The notes under the pieces are model-generated. The model made no database searches, was not told the origin of the DNA, and was given only the letters and a program-made list of their open reading frames with translations. Both the position numbers and the translations under genes were made by a program. A DNA stretch of 7,047 nt, taken from positions 1-7,047 of the forward strand of contig DDKG01000086.1 in assembly GCA_002339265.1 (NCBI GenBank). Reading direction: 5' to 3'. The stretch's first letter is position 1. The number at the start of each line of letters is the position of its first letter. Positions 5,014 through 7,047 of the stretch are shown piece after piece. Source of the stretch: Massilia sp. UBA2604 (GTDB lineage: Bacteria > Pseudomonadota > Gammaproteobacteria > Burkholderiales > Burkholderiaceae_D).

Positions 5014-5786
5014 TCGCCGACGACGAACCCCACCTGCTCGACTACCTCGCCGCCCAGCTGCATGAAGCCTGGCCCGGCCTGGAGATCGCGCGCGCGCCGA
5101 ACGGCATCGAGGCGCTGCGCCTGATCGACGAGCTGGCGCCGCAGGTCGTCTTCCTCGACATCCAGATGCCGGGCCTGACCGGGATCGACCTGGCGGCGCG
5201 CCTGTGCGTCGGCGTCAACGCGCCGCGCGTGGTATTCACCACCGCGCACGAGCACTACGCGGCCTAGGCCTTCGAGCACGAAGCCTTCGATTATTTACTG
5301 AAGCCGATCCGCCAGGAGCGGCTGGCGCGCACGGTGGAAAGATTACGCGCCGCTCTTGCAGAGCCGGCGCCTGCGCTGCCGGCCGACGCCTTGCAGGCGC
5401 TGCTGCGTCAGCTGGGGGCCGGCGCCATTCCCACTGCATCTGCGGCTCCCGCTGCGCCGGCGCCGCTGCAATGGATCCGCGCCGCCGCGGGCCAGGAGAC
5501 GCGCCTGATCGCGGTCGAGGAAGTGATCTACTTCCAGAGCAACGACAAGTACACCAGCGTGTTTTTGCCGGACGGCGAAAGCCTGATCCGTACGCCGCTG
5601 CGGCAGTTGAAGGAACAGCTCGACCCGCAGCAGTTCTGGCAGATCCACCGTGGGGTGATCGTGGCGGCGCGTCACGTCGCCGGCACGCGCACCGATTTCC
5701 GGGGACGGCTGCACGTCAAGCTGAAAGGGAGGGAGGAGCAGCTGGTGGTGAGCCGCAATTACATGGATGTGTTCAGGCAGATGTAA
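4992..5786 (+). pseudogene. LytTR response regulator, interrupted by a stop and lacking a normal start
   Basis: The partner of the upstream kinase. From codon ATC at 4992 the frame reads 264 codons: a receiver domain with the acidic pair D10-D11 (FLIADDEP), phosphoacceptor D56 (VVFLDIQMPG), T84 and K104 (YLLKPI), then a LytTR DNA-binding domain from about 159 to the end (QWIRAAAG...EEVIYFQSNDKYTSVF...FWQIHRGVIV...VVSRNYMDVF). Two faults appear. TAG at 5265-5267 (codon 92) interrupts EHYAA*AFEHEAFDYLLKP, where family members normally have Gln, so one C-to-T change explains it. There is also no ATG, GTG or TTG in frame between the stop at 4980-4982 and the receiver; ATC at 4992, five bases after GAGGTG, sits where a start is expected. 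A fragment from GTG 5334 (150 residues) retains the DNA-binding domain but has no good ribosome binding site. Sequencing error is possible. Confidence 0.85.
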
Positions 5787-5809
5787 TCGGCGACGTCTGC
5801 CTGTTTTTT
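5774..5809 (+). terminator. Intrinsic terminator ending the oxygenase/kinase/regulator unit
   Basis: A 10-bp stem (5774-5783 with 5794-5803, one G-U pair) and a ten-base loop precede six T residues (5804-5809). The regulator's TAA stop lies in the loop, so the terminator begins inside the last codons of the gene. Confidence 0.85.
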
Positions 5810-5819
5810 CGTTAGCCCC

Positions 5820-5851
5820 AAAACGTCGTTTCTGCCACTGGCAGAAACGAC
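5820..5851 (-). terminator. Perfect 13-bp hairpin, probable terminator of lpdA
   Basis: Positions 5825-5837 and 5839-5851 are exact reverse complements around a single C (arm GTCGTTTCTGCCA). On the minus strand the stem is followed by GTTTTGGGG, a short T-run, so it could end the leftward lpdA transcript. On the plus strand it is followed by CCCC and would not work as an intrinsic terminator. The T-run is short, so this is probable rather than sure. Confidence 0.55.
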
Positions 5852-5936
5852 TCCCCGCGAAGGCGGGGACCCAAGTTCTGCATACGCTATCGAAACGCTT
5901 GCAAAATTGGGTCCCCGCCTGCGCGGGGACGACGTA
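5847..5936. repeat. Pair of inverted REP-like hairpins (BIME-like element)
   Basis: Two GC-rich hairpins face each other: CCCCGC-GAAG-GCGGGG (5853-5868) and CCCCGC-CTGC-GCGGGG (5913-5928). The sequences next to them, ACCCAA (5869-5874) and TTGGGT (5907-5912), are also inverted copies, so a large cruciform or stem could form. The similarity continues into the 32-base centre. Copies of this kind (CGTCGTCCCCGC...GCGGGGACCCAA) occur as dispersed intergenic repeats in many proteobacteria, and the minus-strand translation VPAQAGTQ / WVPAFAG is a familiar false-protein signature of them. Here it lies between convergent genes, the usual place. No transposase is present. Confidence 0.75.
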
Positions 5937-5954
5937 CATGAGCTAACGCTTATA

Positions 5955-7047
5955 TCAACGCTTCTTCGGTGGCGGCAGGTCGGTGCAGACGCCTTCGTAG
6001 GCTTCGGCCGCCATGCCGATCGACTCGCCCAGGGTCGGGTGCGGGTGGATGGTCTTGCCGATGTCCACGCCGTCCGCGCCCATCTCGATCGCCAGCGCGA
6101 TCTCGCCGATCATGTCGCCGGCATTGGTGCCGACGATGGTGCCGCCGACGATGCGGTGGGTCTCGGCGTCGAACAGCAGCTTGGTGAAGCCTTCGTCGCG
6201 GCCGTTGGCGACCGCGCGGCCGCTGGCGTTCCACGGGAAGTGGCCCTTCTCGACCTTGATGCCCTTCTGCTTGGCTTCGTCCTCGGTCAGGCCGACCCAT
6301 GCCACTTCAGGATCGGTATAGGCCACCGACGGGATCACCTTGGCGTCGAAATGGGTCTTCTTGTCGAGCGCCGCTTCGGCCGCCACGTGCGCCTCGTGCA
6401 CCGCCTTGTGCGCCAGCATCGGCTGGCCCACCAGGTCGCCGATGGCGAAGATGTGCGGCACGTTGGTGCGCATCTGGCTGTCGACCGCGATGAAGCCGCG
6501 ATCGCTCACCAATACGCCAGCCTTGTCGGCGGCGATCTTCTTGCCGTTCGGGCTGCGGCCCACGGCCACCAGCACCAGGTCATACAGCTGCGGTTCCGGC
6601 GAGGTGGCGCCGGCTTCGGCCGCTTCGAAGGTGACCTTGATCCCTTCCGGCAGCGCTTCCACGCCGACGGTCTTGGTCTTGGTCATGATGTTGTCGAAGC
6701 GGTGGGCATTGAACTTCTGCCACACCTTGACCGCTTCGCGGTCGGCGCCCTGCATCAGGCCGTCCATCATCTCGACCACGTCGATACGCGAACCCAGCGA
6801 CGAATAGACGGTCGCCATTTCCAGGCCGATGATGCCGCCACCGATGACCAGCATCTTCTTCGGCACCTGGCGCAGTTCCAGCGCGCCGGTCGAATCGACG
6901 ATGCGCGGATCTTCCGGCACGAACGGCAGCTTCACCACCGACGAACCGGCGGCGATGATCGCCTTCTTGAAGCTGACGACCTTCTTCGCGCCGTCCGGAC
7001 CGGTGACTTCGATGTGGTTCGGGCTCAGGAACTGGCCCACGCCCTGC
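5955..7047 (-). CDS. lpdA: Dihydrolipoamide dehydrogenase (E3), C-terminal 363 residues
   Basis: This FAD enzyme reoxidises the dihydrolipoyl groups of 2-oxo acid dehydrogenase complexes and reduces NAD+. The window holds the last 363 codons; the FAD-binding start and the redox-active C-x4-C disulfide lie beyond the right edge. Visible parts, in order: the end of the FAD domain (KKAIIAAGSSVVKLPF); the NAD-binding Rossmann fold, VIGGGIIGLEMATVYSSLGS, with the acidic residue of DVVE; the FAD-contacting VPHIFAIGDLVGQPMLAHKA; and the dimer domain with PSVAYTDPEVAWVG and the catalytic HPHPTLGES, in which the second His and the Glu form the proton-relay pair. It ends PPPKKR. The frame is intact. 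In proteobacteria of this type the gene usually follows aceE and aceF, so this is probably the E3 of pyruvate dehydrogenase, but those genes are outside the window. It converges on the response-regulator gene. Confidence 0.95.
   Translation of the reverse strand, partial: QGVGQFLSPNHIEVTGPDGAKKVVSFKKAIIAAGSSVVKLPFVPEDPRIVDSTGALELRQVPKKMLVIGGGIIGLEMATVYSSLGSRIDVVEMMDGLMQGADREAVKVWQKFNAHRFDNIMTKTKTVGVEALPEGIKVTFEAAEAGATSPEPQLYDLVLVAVGRSPNGKKIAADKAGVLVSDRGFIAVDSQMRTNVPHIFAIGDLVGQPMLAHKAVHEAHVAAEAALDKKTHFDAKVIPSVAYTDPEVAWVGLTEDEAKQKGIKVEKGHFPWNASGRAVANGRDEGFTKLLFDAETHRIVGGTIVGTNAGDMIGEIALAIEMGADGVDIGKTIHPHPTLGESIGMAAEAYEGVCTDLPPPKKR

Noticed and set aside
5847..5936. CRISPR-like repeat pair
   Set aside because: There are only two copies and they are inverted, not direct, with internal hairpin symmetry; this is a REP-type element.
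5343..5939. Minus-strand frame of 198 codons starting MYVVPAQAGTQ
   Set aside because: It is a translation of the REP-like repeat followed by the antisense of the LytTR domain; VPAQAGTQ / WVPAFAG is a known artefact of such repeats.

Overview
The window is GC-rich DNA from a Gram-negative bacterium. Codon use, the EmrA-like pump gene paired with a TetR regulator, the lpdA type and the GC-rich REP-like repeats fit a betaproteobacterium, probably Oxalobacteraceae (Massilia-like). That placement is an inference, since no rRNA or marker gene is present.

Left part (1-1417). The first 91 codons of an EmrA/HlyD-type membrane fusion protein run leftward out of the window. A TetR-family repressor diverges from it. 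The 117 bp between them hold a near-consensus promoter for the pump gene and two inverted repeats of identical 8-4-8 geometry, one on each side of that promoter. This is a compact, apparently complete repressor switch. A 61-codon unknown gene with a good ribosome binding site and a strong intrinsic terminator follows.

Middle (1431-5809). A leftward 107-codon unknown gene has a perfect AGGAGG ribosome binding site, a near-consensus promoter and a 5'-leader hairpin. Diverging from it is a tightly packed rightward four-gene unit: an exported DUF2141 protein; a carotenoid oxygenase (RPE65/CCD family) with a twin-arginine-type signal and all four iron-binding histidines; a LytS-type membrane histidine kinase overlapping it by 4 bp (ATGA); and a LytTR response regulator. 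The regulator appears broken. Its receiver domain has no ATG/GTG/TTG start in frame, and an in-frame TAG interrupts it where the family usually has Gln. A clear intrinsic terminator overlaps the regulator's stop codon and ends the unit.

Right part (5820-7047). A perfect 13-bp hairpin and a pair of inverted REP-like GC hairpins lie between the regulator and the convergent lpdA gene (dihydrolipoamide dehydrogenase, C-terminal 363 residues, start outside the window).

The most interesting content is the operon joining an apparently periplasmic carotenoid or stilbene cleavage enzyme to a LytS/LytTR two-component system, together with decay of that system's regulator in this strain. The double-operator layout of the TetR/efflux switch comes second. 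No CRISPR array, tRNA, rRNA or complete mobile element was seen.
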